This document shows positions 63,550 through 64,000 of a DNA stretch of 64,000 bases, in pieces; within the stretch, counting starts at the first letter, position 1, and each line of letters begins with the position of its first letter. The notes beneath the pieces were generated by a model, which was given only the letters and a program-made list of their open reading frames with translations, made no database searches and was not told where the DNA came from. The stretch spans positions 248,001 through 312,000 of the forward strand of contig CAVYAT010000003.1 of NCBI GenBank assembly GCA_963766605.1, given 5' to 3'. Origin of the DNA: AC-49 sp963766605 (lineage in GTDB: Bacteria > Actinomycetota > Thermoleophilia > Solirubrobacterales > Solirubrobacteraceae). The position numbers and the translations under genes are program-made.

Positions 63550-64000
63550 TCAGCGATCCTCTTCTACCACAACCTCCACGACCCCGTCCCCGGCGGCCTG
63601 GCGCAGCAGCTCCCAGTCCTCGGCGGCGCGGTCGGCGTAGCGCATCGAGAACGCCGCCACCGCGTCGGCGAACGGCCCACCCTCCGGACCCAGGTAGCCG
63701 GCGATCAGCGTCGGGTCGACCGACCGCGCGTGCGCACAGGCCAGCGCCCGGCCGCACAGCTGGGCGTAGCCGGCGAACCACGACCAATCGGGCTCGGGGT
63801 CCAGCGAGCCCTTCATGTCGCGCAGCTGGCGGAGGTAGTAGTCGTTGTCGGCGTCGGTCAGCCAGCCGAGGAACGGGTCGCTGGACGCCTGCATCAGCTT
63901 CTGGCCCTGGACGACGCGCTGACCCTGGCAGCGGCCGTTGTACAGCGGCGCGCCGTCGGGTGACAGCACCGACGCGACCGCCTGCTTGACCTGGAGCATC
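63550..64000 (-). CDS. DUF2252 family protein, C-terminal part only
   Basis: The window holds the last 149 residues; the gene continues beyond base 64000. The segment GQRVVQGQKLMQASSDPFLG and YYLRQLRDMKGSLDPE match the conserved end of DUF2252 proteins, a kinase-like-fold family of unknown function common in actinobacteria, which usually have over 400 residues. It lies 20 bases upstream of the PLD-like gene and is probably in one operon with it. Confidence 0.75.
   Translation of the reverse strand, partial: MLQVKQAVASVLSPDGAPLYNGRCQGQRVVQGQKLMQASSDPFLGWLTDADNDYYLRQLRDMKGSLDPEPDWSWFAGYAQLCGRALACAHARSVDPTLIAGYLGPEGGPFADAVAAFSMRYADRAAEDWELLRQAAGDGVVEVVVEEDR

Noticed and set aside
63550..63999. 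Complete small protein beginning at the right edge of the window
   Set aside because: The frame is open to the edge and matches only the C-terminus of DUF2252, so it is a truncated gene.

Overview
The window is GC-rich chromosomal DNA of a high-GC actinobacterium, most likely class Thermoleophilia (Solirubrobacterales-like). This is inferred from the actinobacterial CarD, DisA, tilS/hpt/ftsH/fol gene order, WS/DGAT wax-ester synthase, GlpABC, many GTG starts with 1-4 base stop/start overlaps, and frequent apparently leaderless genes (a TANNNT hexamer 5-8 nt before the start codon). No rRNA, tRNA, CRISPR array, insertion sequence or prophage was seen. About 58 protein genes fill nearly all of the sequence.

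Region 1-13 kb: end of a PHP-domain gene, then ispD, carD and disA (one minus-strand block running from DisA to CarD to IspD), a secreted delta-60 repeat protein, two tandem peptidase E paralogues, radA, an HD-GYP membrane protein, a small secreted protein, an apparently autoregulated PadR regulator, and clpC. clpC is followed in the same frame, after a single TAG, by a CDGSH iron-sulfur ORF. Region 13-23 kb: cold-shock protein, lysS, greA, dusB, DUF192 protein, coaX, folK, thioesterase, folB, folP, small hydrolase, ftsH, hpt. Region 23-28 kb: a potABCD polyamine ABC transporter sits between hpt and tilS, which are neighbours in many actinobacteria.

Region 28-36 kb: a fatty-acid desaturase divergent from a PucR-type regulator, acyl-CoA dehydrogenase, SCP2-like protein, acyltransferase, NAD-epimerase, nucleoside phosphorylase, a coiled-coil protein and a secreted G1 (eqolisin-type) glutamic peptidase. 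Region 36-44 kb: a glycerol/phospholipid block: 1-acyltransferase, glpK, glpA, glpB, glpC, a PgsA-like phosphatidyltransferase and an NAD-dependent epimerase. Region 44-50 kb: aldo/keto reductase, SDR, and two tandem OafA-type acyltransferase-SGNH proteins. Region 50-57 kb: cupin, secreted TolB-like protein, WS/DGAT, then a NarL response regulator and HisKA_3 kinase divergent from a second desaturase, which looks like the DesK/DesR/des arrangement. Region 57-64 kb: cupin/MarR divergent pair with twin dyads, a 1151-residue secreted protein, a DsbA-fold isomerase, a two-HKD phospholipase D-like protein and a partial DUF2252 protein.

A quality caveat matters for the reader: lysS, dusB (three), coaX (two), the PgsA-like gene and the 43.2-kb epimerase carry eight frameshifts. 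All eight are consistent with one extra base, and most look like a G or C run lengthened by one. dusB also has an in-frame TAG, and two ORFs lack canonical starts. This pattern points to sequence errors more than to real gene decay. All functions are inferred from reading the translated sequence; no database search was run.
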